A stretch of 41,151 nucleotides of DNA from Thermoguttaceae bacterium (lineage in GTDB: Bacteria; Planctomycetota; Planctomycetia; Pirellulales; Thermoguttaceae), in the NCBI GenBank assembly GCA_017550965.1, contig JAFZNK010000015.1, positions 1 through 41,151 on the forward strand, read 5' to 3'. Made by a program: the position numbers and the translations under genes. Positions 24,848 through 32,879 of this stretch are shown here, piece by piece. Below the pieces are notes generated by a model. That model did no database searches. It had not been told where the DNA came from and saw only the letters and a program-made list of their open reading frames with translations. Each line of letters opens with the position of its first letter. The stretch's first letter is position 1.

Positions 24848-26308
24848 ATGAAAAGTTTATTAAAAGGCGTTCTGACAGCCGTACTGGCGCTTGTCGGCGG
24901 ATTTCCATGCGAAAATCCCGTCTACAGCCAATCGAAAGAACCGACTGTCGTCGAAGCCGCCGACGTCGACAATCCGGATTTAAAGCTTACGCTGGAAATC
25001 TACCCAACCGAAATCTATTTTGGAGACGTCGTTTTTTTCGCGGCGCGCATTGAAAACGTCTCCGACAAGACTATTGAACATTGCCTGGATTACGGAAGTC
25101 TCCCCGACTACATAAACTATCTTGGCGTCGTTAGAATAACCGCTCCGCAACTTGAACAAGAGTACTTATGGCGTCCCGAAAACACAACGGGCAGTACGGC
25201 GTGCTATGTGGTGCAATCCAAAGACCTCCCGCCCGGCGAAAAACGTCTCGCGGGCAAGGCGGCCGTCGAGTTTCCCCCTCTTGAAGACTGGAACGATCCT
25301 TTTTGGAAAGAACTAAGGGAAAAATTGACGCCGGACGGAATTGTCTGTCAGTTGCAGGTCGCTCAGCAATATGGAATCGGCATGAACAGACAAACGGCCG
25401 TCTTTAAACAAGATATTCTTGTCAAACCGCGCCCGGAAGGGGAAACGGCGCTTCTCGAAAAGTGGTTCGACGACACGCCCGAGGAAGTCTTTCCGCGACG
25501 CGGCAAATTTGAAAAAGCGTCCGACGTTTCCACCTACGGAAAAGACGACGTCGTTTATTCCTGGGGAAGAAAGGATCTTGGGAACTACCTTATCGTCGTC
25601 GACGGAAAAGAGTATCATCCCCGATACTTTGTGAGATCGCCCGCGTTCAGAAAGCCGTTTATTCCCAACAATCCGACGACTCTTGACGGTTGGCGGGAGT
25701 TAGAATCGAAGTTCTGCGACAGCTCGTTGCGCGACGACATAACGTTCACGCGCTTTTTGTTGGACTATCTGGCTGCGGACGCCGACAAGACGGAAGAAGC
25801 GAAAAAAGAACTGATCGACTGGCTTGCGGCGCTTCCGGAAGTTCAAAGGTCGTTTTTTCTTACGGAACTCCTGAATCAAAGCTATTACTTCAAAGAATCT
25901 CCTTTCGCCGATAAAAGCCGCGAATTCTTACACGCCCTTTACGACGCTGTAGACGACGAGTGGAAAAAGTCGATCTACGTTTGCGACAAGCGTCAATATA
26001 ACGAAACGCCCCTGACGCCTCCAAAAGGGTACGAACCTCCGCGACCGTTTTACCGATCGGAAAGAATCAGACCGACCGAAGAAGAGATCGCGAACGGTTC
26101 CCGAGAGTTGAAGGACGGCTGTCGAATGTGGTTCTACAACGGCTCTGACGCCGGGGAAATCATCGCCGCGAAACTCATAAGATTGAACGACAAGACAAAC
26201 AAAGTTCTCCTGAAAGATCGATACGGAAGCGAATTGAACCTGGACTTCGCCAAGTTCGGCAAGGAAGATCAGGATTTTATCTTAGAGTATCATAACCTCG
26301 GACTTTAA
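24848..26308 (+). CDS. Secreted SHD1-domain family protein 2
   Basis: A 486-residue paralogue and a good representative of the family. Signal peptide residues 1-27 with cleavage after VYS. Ig-like start LTLEIYPTEIYFGDVVFFAARIENVSDKTI (about 43-72), then EYLWRPENT, PPLEDWNDPFWKELREKLTPDGIVCQLQ, KPRPEGETALLEKWFDDTPEE, FRKPFIPNNPTTLDGWRELESKFCDSSLRDDITFTRFLLDY, LIDWLAALPEVQRSFF, and PFADKSREFLHALYD. The C-terminal SHD1-like domain (about 420-485) carries GCRMWFYNG, IIAAKLIRLND and LDFAKFGKEDQDFILEY. It shares its C-terminus and its 3' flanking repeat with family member 6, so these two ends were duplicated together. GGCAGG precedes the ATG. Function unknown. Confidence 0.82.
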   Translation: MKSLLKGVLTAVLALVGGFPCENPVYSQSKEPTVVEAADVDNPDLKLTLEIYPTEIYFGDVVFFAARIENVSDKTIEHCLDYGSLPDYINYLGVVRITAPQLEQEYLWRPENTTGSTACYVVQSKDLPPGEKRLAGKAAVEFPPLEDWNDPFWKELREKLTPDGIVCQLQVAQQYGIGMNRQTAVFKQDILVKPRPEGETALLEKWFDDTPEEVFPRRGKFEKASDVSTYGKDDVVYSWGRKDLGNYLIVVDGKEYHPRYFVRSPAFRKPFIPNNPTTLDGWRELESKFCDSSLRDDITFTRFLLDYLAADADKTEEAKKELIDWLAALPEVQRSFFLTELLNQSYYFKESPFADKSREFLHALYDAVDDEWKKSIYVCDKRQYNETPLTPPKGYEPPRPFYRSERIRPTEEEIANGSRELKDGCRMWFYNGSDAGEIIAAKLIRLNDKTNKVLLKDRYGSELNLDFAKFGKEDQDFILEYHNLGL

Positions 26309-26336
26309 AAACGGCGCGTGGATTTCAATTCACAAG

Positions 26337-26356
26337 CCGGGGATGAAAATCCCCGG
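26337..26356 (+). repeat. GAAA-tetraloop hairpin repeat, copy 1
   Basis: Perfect 8-bp stem CCGGGGAT / ATCCCCGG closing GAAA, preceded by CAAG. A partial copy lies at about 26523-26540 and further copies at 40063 and near 40259. Confidence 0.8.
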
Positions 26357-26389
26357 ATGGCGTAAACAACGCAAAACGTCGACTTAACG

Positions 26390-26471
26390 CCGCCGCGCGA
26401 CGAAGCGGCCAAAGCCGCGAGGCGTCAACTCCGCCGCAGGCGGAAAGCCGCCTCCATTGGGGGCGGACAAA
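26390..26471 (+). repeat. 82-bp structured repeat, copy 1
   Basis: Almost identical to 40135-40216, with only one or two differences. It contains several nested hairpins: CGGCCAA.GCCG, CCGCCGCAGGCGG and GCCGCCTCCATTGGGGGCGG. Both copies follow an SHD1 gene with the same 3' end. The rest of the gap to 26664 holds a second partial tetraloop repeat and no gene. Confidence 0.88.
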
Positions 26472-26664
26472 CCGTTGATCAGAGCGAAACCTATAAAAAA
26501 CGCCGTTCGAGACAAACAGAGGACGAAAATCCCCGGACGGCGACAACCAGAAAACCAGCGACACAATCGTCATGTCGTCCAATAACGCCAACGAGCGTCG
26601 TAAAAAGCAACGGTTTTCATATTACGTCAACAATTAACTTGAAATGCTTTAAGGGAGCGACCTT

Positions 26665-29316
26665 ATGAAATTGAACGACGCGACAGACGTCTTTTTTGGA
26701 AAAAAACGACGCAATCATAATTTTGAGCGCAAATCGAAAACGCGAGACCAGAAGACGCTCGTTTTCGAACCGCTCGAAGAACGGAGTCTTTTATCGGCTG
26801 ACGGAGGCGTCGTCGCGCAAAGCGAATCATACTCTTACGAATACGTAGACGCTTATATTTCTCAGGAAACCGCGTCTGAAGAATCATTAACAATCGACGT
26901 CGTTATCGACGATTTTGAATCTGAAGACGCGTTGAATTTGCAATGCGAGACGATGATCGACGAGATGTTTGACGCTTTTGACGACGAAGATTTTGATCCC
27001 TATGTAGAATCGGACGTCGAAAACAATTCGGAAGAAGTCGTAGCGACGCCTTTAACGTTCGACGACGTCGACCTCGAAGCGCAAACGGACGACGACGGGA
27101 CAGCGATTCAAGACGAAGAGGAGTGCTACGATAGCATTGCGTCCCAATTTCTCTCCGGCGACGACGATTCAGAACGCGATTCGCAAGGCGATCGCTCCGG
27201 CGGTTCCGGCGGTAGCGGGGGATCGGGTGGGTCTGGCGGATCAGGCGGAAGCGGGGGTAGCGGAGGCTCCGGCGGATCAGGCGGAAGCGGAGGATCCGGC
27301 GGTAGCGGGGGCTCAGGCGGATCAGGAGGCCATAGTTATTGTCATCATAAGCCACAAATCGTAAGTTACTCCTGTGTAAATTGCGGTTCGGGCGGGGCAA
27401 GCATGGTGTTAAAATCCAACGAGCCTGTGACAGTAACCGTTTATGCAATGGATCTTGACGAGGAATCAAACACAACCCTTGAAAATTTACAGTTGAACGT
27501 TACTGTTCCCTACGCTCAAACGCAGACGGTAACTCGTCAAAACGGAATCTATGAGTTTGTTTTGACAATCGACGTCTCTCAACCGGGAACGCGTGTCGGT
27601 CAAATTTCTGTAAAAGACGTTCATGGACTGGAAAGTGAATATAAGATTCCTATTGATATTACAGTAATAGAAGTTACTGGAATTCAAATTCAGGAAAAAG
27701 CTCCGGGCGACGAGAGTTTCGGCGAATTGGGAGATATTGATATCATTTGGAAGGAGAATGAGAATCGATTCTTTGTCGCAACGAATCCGGTTGTCAACTA
27801 TGAAGATCCTGTTGTACGCTCTACTCTTTTAAGTCTTGTCGACGTTAGAGTTCAATGTTTAGGATGGTATTGGGACGCAAACTCCTTAACGTATGTGCAA
27901 ACTAACGGCAATTGGGTTGAGTTTTCCAACGAGCAGAGCGTTTTTGCCCTGAACGGCGTCTATACGTTACAGCCCATTGTCTATAAAGCAGGCTCTAATA
28001 CCCAACCGCTATACACTTCAAACGCCACAAGATATTGTTTTAATAGAATCGCTTCTGTTGATTGGATTACCGATCCGTCATTCAGCAACAGCAACTCCGT
28101 CGTCCAAATTCTAACCAATCCGTCGGACAACGGTTGTCATGGATTTGTAGAAAAACCCATATACACCGACCCTATTACGCATTCTCCAACCATAAGTAGC
28201 ATTGAGAAAAATAGCGTCCACATCAGCGTTACTTTACAAGAAATTATTCCACAAGGTTCTACCGCCTATGTATTCCTTGATTGGTTTGATCCTAATAACC
28301 CCATAGGATATGATAATAATGCGATGTTCAACAATAGTCGTCACACAAGAAGAGATAACCATGGGAATATGTCTTTCACCTCAACGGCGTTGTGTTTTGA
28401 AGGTAGTGCAAAGGAAATAACCACATCTGCAACTATCACACAAGCCTGCGCGGGTGATAACTACATAATTGCCGCTCATCCTAATAGTAGAGTAATCGAA
28501 CGATTAACTTTCGACGAAAACGGCGTTCTCGGAATTCACAATACTTCCATCGGAAGCGGAGGCAACTCTGGAAGCGGAGGCAACTCTGGAAGCGGAGGGA
28601 TTGCAAGTTTTAAAACATCGTCTGTTTTTACGGTATGGAGAACTCTTTGGGTTGAAAGAGATCAGCTCGCATATTTAGACGCTCAAAATCAACTAATTGC
28701 CGCGCCTTTGGCAAAAATAGACGGTCTCGTAACCACGGAACTCGAAAAAGCCTGTATCAGGATTATGGATTACCCATGGTCTTTAAATCAAAGTTTTATC
28801 GTCGTTGGAGATCATTATACAAACGACGTTAATCATAATAACTTGTCTAATTCTCGCAATTCCCCAGATGCTACAGATTCATTTTGGACTATACTAGTGG
28901 TTGGTGCTTTTAAAAAAGCGGAAGAAGATCAAATTAGTCATCAAATAACCGTTTTTCCCACTCTCGGGGCTTATTGGCATGATAATAAGACAATCTCAAT
29001 CTTTAACGAGTTTATAGGGGAAGAAGTAAATAATTATTTTAGCGAGAATACTTGGTTAACAAACCTACTTACCCCCGCTCAGATTGAAGCGCTCAGAGAA
29101 GAAGTTTTAGAACAAGTATCGGAACAAGTTCTTCTTCACGAAATAGGCCACTCGTTGGGTCTTAGTCATATAGACGAATCGATTACGATTGATGTAATGA
29201 AGGAAGAGCATGAAATTTATGAACGTTTAATGTACGGTAACCGAGAATTTTCATCAGAGGAACTCAGAGCAATTCAATTAATTTTCGAACCGACAAATCC
29301 TTTCACTTTTGACTAA
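26665..29316 (+). CDS. Putative surface/secreted metzincin protease with LEPR-XLL-type N-terminus, copy 1
   Basis: An 883-residue protein. The basic N-terminus lacks a classical signal peptide and leads into FEPLEERSLLSADGG (34-48), the LEPR-XLL-type motif found at the N-termini of large planctomycete extracellular proteins. A very acidic region follows (about 75-175), then fifteen perfect SGG repeats (178-222), then an Asn/Thr-rich predicted beta region with a second short GSGGNSGSGGN linker near residue 632. Near the C-terminus HEIGHSLGLSH (His825 first) is the zinc-binding metzincin motif with catalytic Glu, and RLMYG (Met856) fits the Met-turn. This suggests a matrixin-like protease. AAGGGAG precedes the ATG. 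SHD1 gene 3 starts 60 bases after its stop. Substrate unknown; a cell-surface role is inferred. Confidence 0.82.
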   Translation: MKLNDATDVFFGKKRRNHNFERKSKTRDQKTLVFEPLEERSLLSADGGVVAQSESYSYEYVDAYISQETASEESLTIDVVIDDFESEDALNLQCETMIDEMFDAFDDEDFDPYVESDVENNSEEVVATPLTFDDVDLEAQTDDDGTAIQDEEECYDSIASQFLSGDDDSERDSQGDRSGGSGGSGGSGGSGGSGGSGGSGGSGGSGGSGGSGGSGGSGGSGGHSYCHHKPQIVSYSCVNCGSGGASMVLKSNEPVTVTVYAMDLDEESNTTLENLQLNVTVPYAQTQTVTRQNGIYEFVLTIDVSQPGTRVGQISVKDVHGLESEYKIPIDITVIEVTGIQIQEKAPGDESFGELGDIDIIWKENENRFFVATNPVVNYEDPVVRSTLLSLVDVRVQCLGWYWDANSLTYVQTNGNWVEFSNEQSVFALNGVYTLQPIVYKAGSNTQPLYTSNATRYCFNRIASVDWITDPSFSNSNSVVQILTNPSDNGCHGFVEKPIYTDPITHSPTISSIEKNSVHISVTLQEIIPQGSTAYVFLDWFDPNNPIGYDNNAMFNNSRHTRRDNHGNMSFTSTALCFEGSAKEITTSATITQACAGDNYIIAAHPNSRVIERLTFDENGVLGIHNTSIGSGGNSGSGGNSGSGGIASFKTSSVFTVWRTLWVERDQLAYLDAQNQLIAAPLAKIDGLVTTELEKACIRIMDYPWSLNQSFIVVGDHYTNDVNHNNLSNSRNSPDATDSFWTILVVGAFKKAEEDQISHQITVFPTLGAYWHDNKTISIFNEFIGEEVNNYFSENTWLTNLLTPAQIEALREEVLEQVSEQVLLHEIGHSLGLSHIDESITIDVMKEEHEIYERLMYGNREFSSEELRAIQLIFEPTNPFTFD
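27196..27330 (+). repeat. SGG-coding repeat, fifteen units
   Basis: Fifteen 9-base units each encoding Ser-Gly-Gly. Codons vary freely (TCC, AGC, TCG, TCT and TCA for Ser; GGC, GGT, GGA and GGG for Gly), so the protein sequence rather than the DNA is conserved. Confidence 0.95.
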
Positions 29317-29376
29317 TAATCCTTTTAGACATTTAAACATTTGAATATCGCGCCAAAACGAAAGGATTTCTGCTTT

Positions 29377-30771
29377 ATGAAACATATACTTAGAAGAGCA
29401 TTGTCAATTACGCTTATCATATTATTCGCTATGTCGTGTGAGACTTCTGTTTATAGTCAATCGAAAGAACCGACGATCGTCGAGGTCGCCGACGTCGACA
29501 ATCCGGATTTGAGACTTACGCTGGAAATCTACCCGACCGAAATCTATTTTGGAGACGTCGTTTTTTTCGCGACGTATTATAACAATGTCTCCAACAAGAC
29601 CATTGATAAGTGTTTAGACTTTAACGACTATCCGTCGTTTATCACCTATTCCAACAGCGTTACGATCACAAGTCCGCAACTTGAACACGAGTATCTGTGG
29701 CGCCCCGAAAACACGTCGGGCGCAATCCCGTCCATGGCAAAGCGTTACGTTAGCATCCCCAAAAACGAAAAACGTCTGATCGGCATGACGGACGTCGAGC
29801 TTCCGCCTCTTGAAGATTGGAACGATCCTTTTTGGAAGGAATTACGAGAGAAAATGACGCCGGACGGAATCGTCTGTCAATTTCAGGTTGCGCAACGCTA
29901 TGAAATCCGCTCCGTCAAACGAAAAGTCGTTTTTTCACAGGATATTTTGATAAAACCGCGTCCGGAAGAGGAAACGGCGCTCCTTGACAAATGGTTCAAC
30001 GACACGCCCAAAAATCTCTTTCCTGAAGGAAACGATTCTACGAAATTCTCGAAAGTCAATTCATTGGGAAGAGACGACGGAGGTTTCATCGTCGTTGACG
30101 GAAAGGAATACAACCCCAAACATTTTGTTCGAAGCGTAACTTTCAAAAAACCTTTTGTTCCCAACAATCCGACGACGCTTGAAGGTTGGCGCGAATTGGA
30201 TTCGAAATTCTGCGACGGCACGTTACGCGACGAAATTAAATACACGCGCTTACTGTTGGAGTATCTTGAAGCTGACGACGTCGATAAAGCGGAATACTCA
30301 AAAAAAGAAATGACCGACTGGATCGATTCTCTTCCAAAGTTTCAGCGTCAATTTTTCTTTGGCTCGCTTGTCAAAGAGTGTTTTTGGTTTTACAACGGCA
30401 CGCCGTTTGCCGAAAAAAGCAAGGGGTTAATGGATTATTTCCATGTTGAGCTTACAACTCTGAATCCGAGATATCCTCGTCATAGACATTTGGAGAGCAT
30501 GGAGCCGACCACAGAGGAAATTGCAAATGGTTCCAAAACGTTGCAAGACGGCTGTCGAATGTGGATTTACAACGGCCCGGTTTTCACGGAAACGCTCGCC
30601 GCAAAAATAGTCCAATTCAAAGGACCCAATCGCGTTACGGTTCAGTATCGCAATCTTCGTATGGAAGATTTGAATATTGACCAATTTAGCAAAGAAGACC
30701 AAAAATATATTCAGGAAATGAAGGACAAGAATCCTTCGGGAGGTTTGCTCAATTCTGCTGGCAAACATTAA
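29377..30771 (+). CDS. Secreted SHD1-domain family protein 3
   Basis: A 464-residue paralogue, second gene of the protease-SHD1 pair. The ATG at 29377 follows AAAGGA and gives the family-type signal peptide (MKHILRRALSITLIILFAMS, Cys20-21 region, cleavage after VYS). A TTG 36 bases earlier is not needed. All family blocks are present: LEIYPTEIYFGDVVFFATYYNNVSNKTI, EYLWRPENTSG, PPLEDWNDPFWKELREKMTP, KPRPEEETALLDKWFNDTPKN, FVPNNPTTLEGWRELDSKFCDG. The SHD1-like C-terminus reads GCRMWIYNG, TLAAKIVQFKG, then IDQFSKEDQKYIQEM. It starts 60 bases after the protease gene without a terminator, so co-expression is likely. An inhibitor, chaperone or surface partner of the protease are all possible (inference). 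Confidence 0.82.
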   Translation: MKHILRRALSITLIILFAMSCETSVYSQSKEPTIVEVADVDNPDLRLTLEIYPTEIYFGDVVFFATYYNNVSNKTIDKCLDFNDYPSFITYSNSVTITSPQLEHEYLWRPENTSGAIPSMAKRYVSIPKNEKRLIGMTDVELPPLEDWNDPFWKELREKMTPDGIVCQFQVAQRYEIRSVKRKVVFSQDILIKPRPEEETALLDKWFNDTPKNLFPEGNDSTKFSKVNSLGRDDGGFIVVDGKEYNPKHFVRSVTFKKPFVPNNPTTLEGWRELDSKFCDGTLRDEIKYTRLLLEYLEADDVDKAEYSKKEMTDWIDSLPKFQRQFFFGSLVKECFWFYNGTPFAEKSKGLMDYFHVELTTLNPRYPRHRHLESMEPTTEEIANGSKTLQDGCRMWIYNGPVFTETLAAKIVQFKGPNRVTVQYRNLRMEDLNIDQFSKEDQKYIQEMKDKNPSGGLLNSAGKH

Positions 30772-30883
30772 CCGTTTAGTAGACTTCCAACGCCGCTACG
30801 ACTAGGTATTTCCCCTTACGACGCCGCGTTTTCCTTTCAGAAGGCGGCGTCAATCTGCCCCCCCCTTATCGCTAACCGAACCA

Positions 30884-32125
30884 ATGCGAATTCTATTTGC
30901 TTCATGGCATTTTTATCTCGATCAATCGAACGGGGCGTCGATTTCGACGCGCGAGCTTTTGAGAGCGCTGGCGGCTCGCGGTTGGGAGACGTCGACGTTT
31001 TGCGGGCCGATCGTCGACAATCCGAACGTCTCGAGCGTCGAGAAAGTTCTGGCGGCGCGTAAGATCGCGCCGCTTGCGAGCGCGTCGAATTATAAGAAGA
31101 CGGCGTTTTCGACCGTTTCGTTTCGGGACGAAAAGATCAAGTCGATCGCATTTTGCCCCGTCGATCGTTCGCAAGTTCCTTCCTCCGACGTCGGTCGGGC
31201 GTTTCTTTCGACGCTCGACGCGGTTCTCAAGCGCGTCAGGCCCGACGTCGTCGCAACCTACGGAGGATATTGGCTCGGCGATCAGATTCTCGAACGTTGC
31301 AAACGTTGCGGCGCGAAGACGATCGTGCTTTTGCAGAACTTCGCCTATCATGACGCGGGGTACTTTCAGCAGGCGGATATTGTCGTCGTGCCGTCGCAGT
31401 ACGCGGCGGACGTCTATCGAAAACGGCTCGATCTGAAAACGGTCGTCGCGCCGCCCCCAATCGATTGGAACGCCGTCGCGCCCGAAAGAGACTTGCTCTC
31501 GTGCAAACGACGAACGGAAGCGGATCTTCCCGCTTCTAGTGGAAGCGCGAATGAGAAGTCTGCGGACGGACTTCTTTTTGTCAATCCCAGCTTGAACAAG
31601 GGCGTTCCTCTTTTCGCTCGAATTGTTAAAGAGCTTTGGATTCAACGGCCCGATATTCCCGTTCTGGTCGTCGAAGGCTCGTCCAACGTCGACAGTCTGC
31701 GCGATTATCGATCGATTCTCGCCGACGTAAAGAGCGTGAATTATATGCGCAATACGACCCGACCATGGGATTATTACCGTCAGGCAAAAATCACGCTCGT
31801 CCCGTCGTATTTTGACGAGTCGTTTGGACGCGTCGCGGCGGAATCGCTCATTGCGGGCGTTCCTGTTGTCGCGTCGAATCGCGGCGCGCTCCCGGAAACG
31901 CTCGCCGACGCGGCGATCTTGCTTGATATTCCCAAAGAATACGGTCCGGAGTCGAAAGACATTCCCCCGTCGAAAGTCGCTAAGCCCTGGATCGACGCGA
32001 TCGTCAAACTCTGGGATGACGAGGCGTTCTATGAGGACGCGCGAAAACGCGGACTCGAACGCGCGGAAACGTGGAAGTTGGAACGCGTCGTCGACGTTTA
32101 TGAGCGGTTATTTAAGGGCAACTAA
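30884..32125 (+). CDS. Glycosyltransferase, GT4-like (GT-B fold)
   Basis: A 413-residue cytosolic or membrane-associated glycosyltransferase that would add a sugar from a nucleotide donor to a glycan or protein. The N-terminal acceptor domain begins MRILFASWHFYLDQSNGAS with a GT-B strand-loop and ends near residue 200. The donor domain has LFVNPSLNKGV in place of the usual K-G loop, and ESFGRVAAESLIAGVPVVASNRGALPE, the E-x7-E donor-binding motif. No ribosome binding site is obvious before the ATG. It is separated from SHD1 gene 3 by 112 bases with a hairpin. Its 5' end also exists as a fossil after SHD1 gene 1, showing that SHD1 plus glycosyltransferase was once a duplicated unit. It could glycosylate the exported proteins of this locus, but this is speculation. 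Confidence 0.85.
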   Translation: MRILFASWHFYLDQSNGASISTRELLRALAARGWETSTFCGPIVDNPNVSSVEKVLAARKIAPLASASNYKKTAFSTVSFRDEKIKSIAFCPVDRSQVPSSDVGRAFLSTLDAVLKRVRPDVVATYGGYWLGDQILERCKRCGAKTIVLLQNFAYHDAGYFQQADIVVVPSQYAADVYRKRLDLKTVVAPPPIDWNAVAPERDLLSCKRRTEADLPASSGSANEKSADGLLFVNPSLNKGVPLFARIVKELWIQRPDIPVLVVEGSSNVDSLRDYRSILADVKSVNYMRNTTRPWDYYRQAKITLVPSYFDESFGRVAAESLIAGVPVVASNRGALPETLADAAILLDIPKEYGPESKDIPPSKVAKPWIDAIVKLWDDEAFYEDARKRGLERAETWKLERVVDVYERLFKGN

Positions 32126-32386
32126 GAGCCGTTTCCTCAATTAACGCGCCGATCGACTCCAGTTCGCAAGCCGCAGGCAGAAGCGCGCCGTGTCGCGCGT
32201 ATGCCGTCGGCAACCTCAGGCGACGCGTTGCTCCCCCCTCAGCCGCCGCGACGCGTCGCCAACCGCTTTCGCCGCTCTTTCAAAAAATCTTTCGATTATT
32301 TTTCTTTCCCGTCCGTTTCTTCAAAGTCCGTTTTTCTCCGTGTTTTCTGACTGTGTTCCACAATCGTTACGACGATTCGCACAATC
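32126..32386. other. Intergenic stretch after the glycosyltransferase gene
   Basis: Contains a decayed fragment of the REP core (GACTCCAGTTCGCAAGCCGC at 32156-32175) and then T-rich sequence. No gene is supported. Confidence 0.5.
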
Positions 32387-32516
32387 TTTTTCAAATTTTT
32401 CAAAAATTCTTCCAAAAACCGCGCAACAGCCAATCTTCAAAGAGCAACTATCTTCTCGGAGGTAGTTTTCTGTTGATTTTTTCAACGAAATCCCGTCCGA
32501 GGAGATTTTCCCCATG
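32387..32516 (+). promoter_or_regulatory. Conserved leader, copy 3, ending in an abortive start
   Basis: Shares the AT-rich block, CCGCGCAACAGCC and CAACTATCTTCTCGGAGG with leaders 1 and 2. It ends with AGGAG nine bases before an ATG (32514), but this ATG is followed by ACA and the stop TAA. The expected SHD1 gene is absent. Confidence 0.6.
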
Positions 32517-32522
32517 ACATAA

Positions 32523-32879
32523 ACGTTTTAACAACGAACGAATCATAAACAGTCAGACACGATAAAAACCGAACGACGCGTCGACGCGACTAATCAATTC
32601 GACGCGCTGTATGGGTGTTTTGTGGCGTAATAACCAGAACCGCTTCGCGCGCTTTTATTTGCGATTCGATCAATTAAAAACACGAGAGCGAGACGTCGCT
32701 CCGTTTTATAACGTCGTTTTTACAGAGTCTTTTGATGCGGACTATGGTGAAACGAATCGATTCATAACCGTCGTTTTGTACAAATTGATACGATCGGCTT
32801 TGATCGGACAATCAAACAAAACGAATCATTCAAACGACGCGTTTTTTACGCGACTATTATCTTTTCAGAAAGGAAAGCT
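32523..32879. other. Stretch before the second protease gene
   Basis: No convincing gene. A forward open frame (32611-32904) overlaps the protease start, lacks a ribosome binding site and resembles nothing known. The last bases contain GAAAGGA, the ribosome binding site of the protease gene. Confidence 0.45.
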
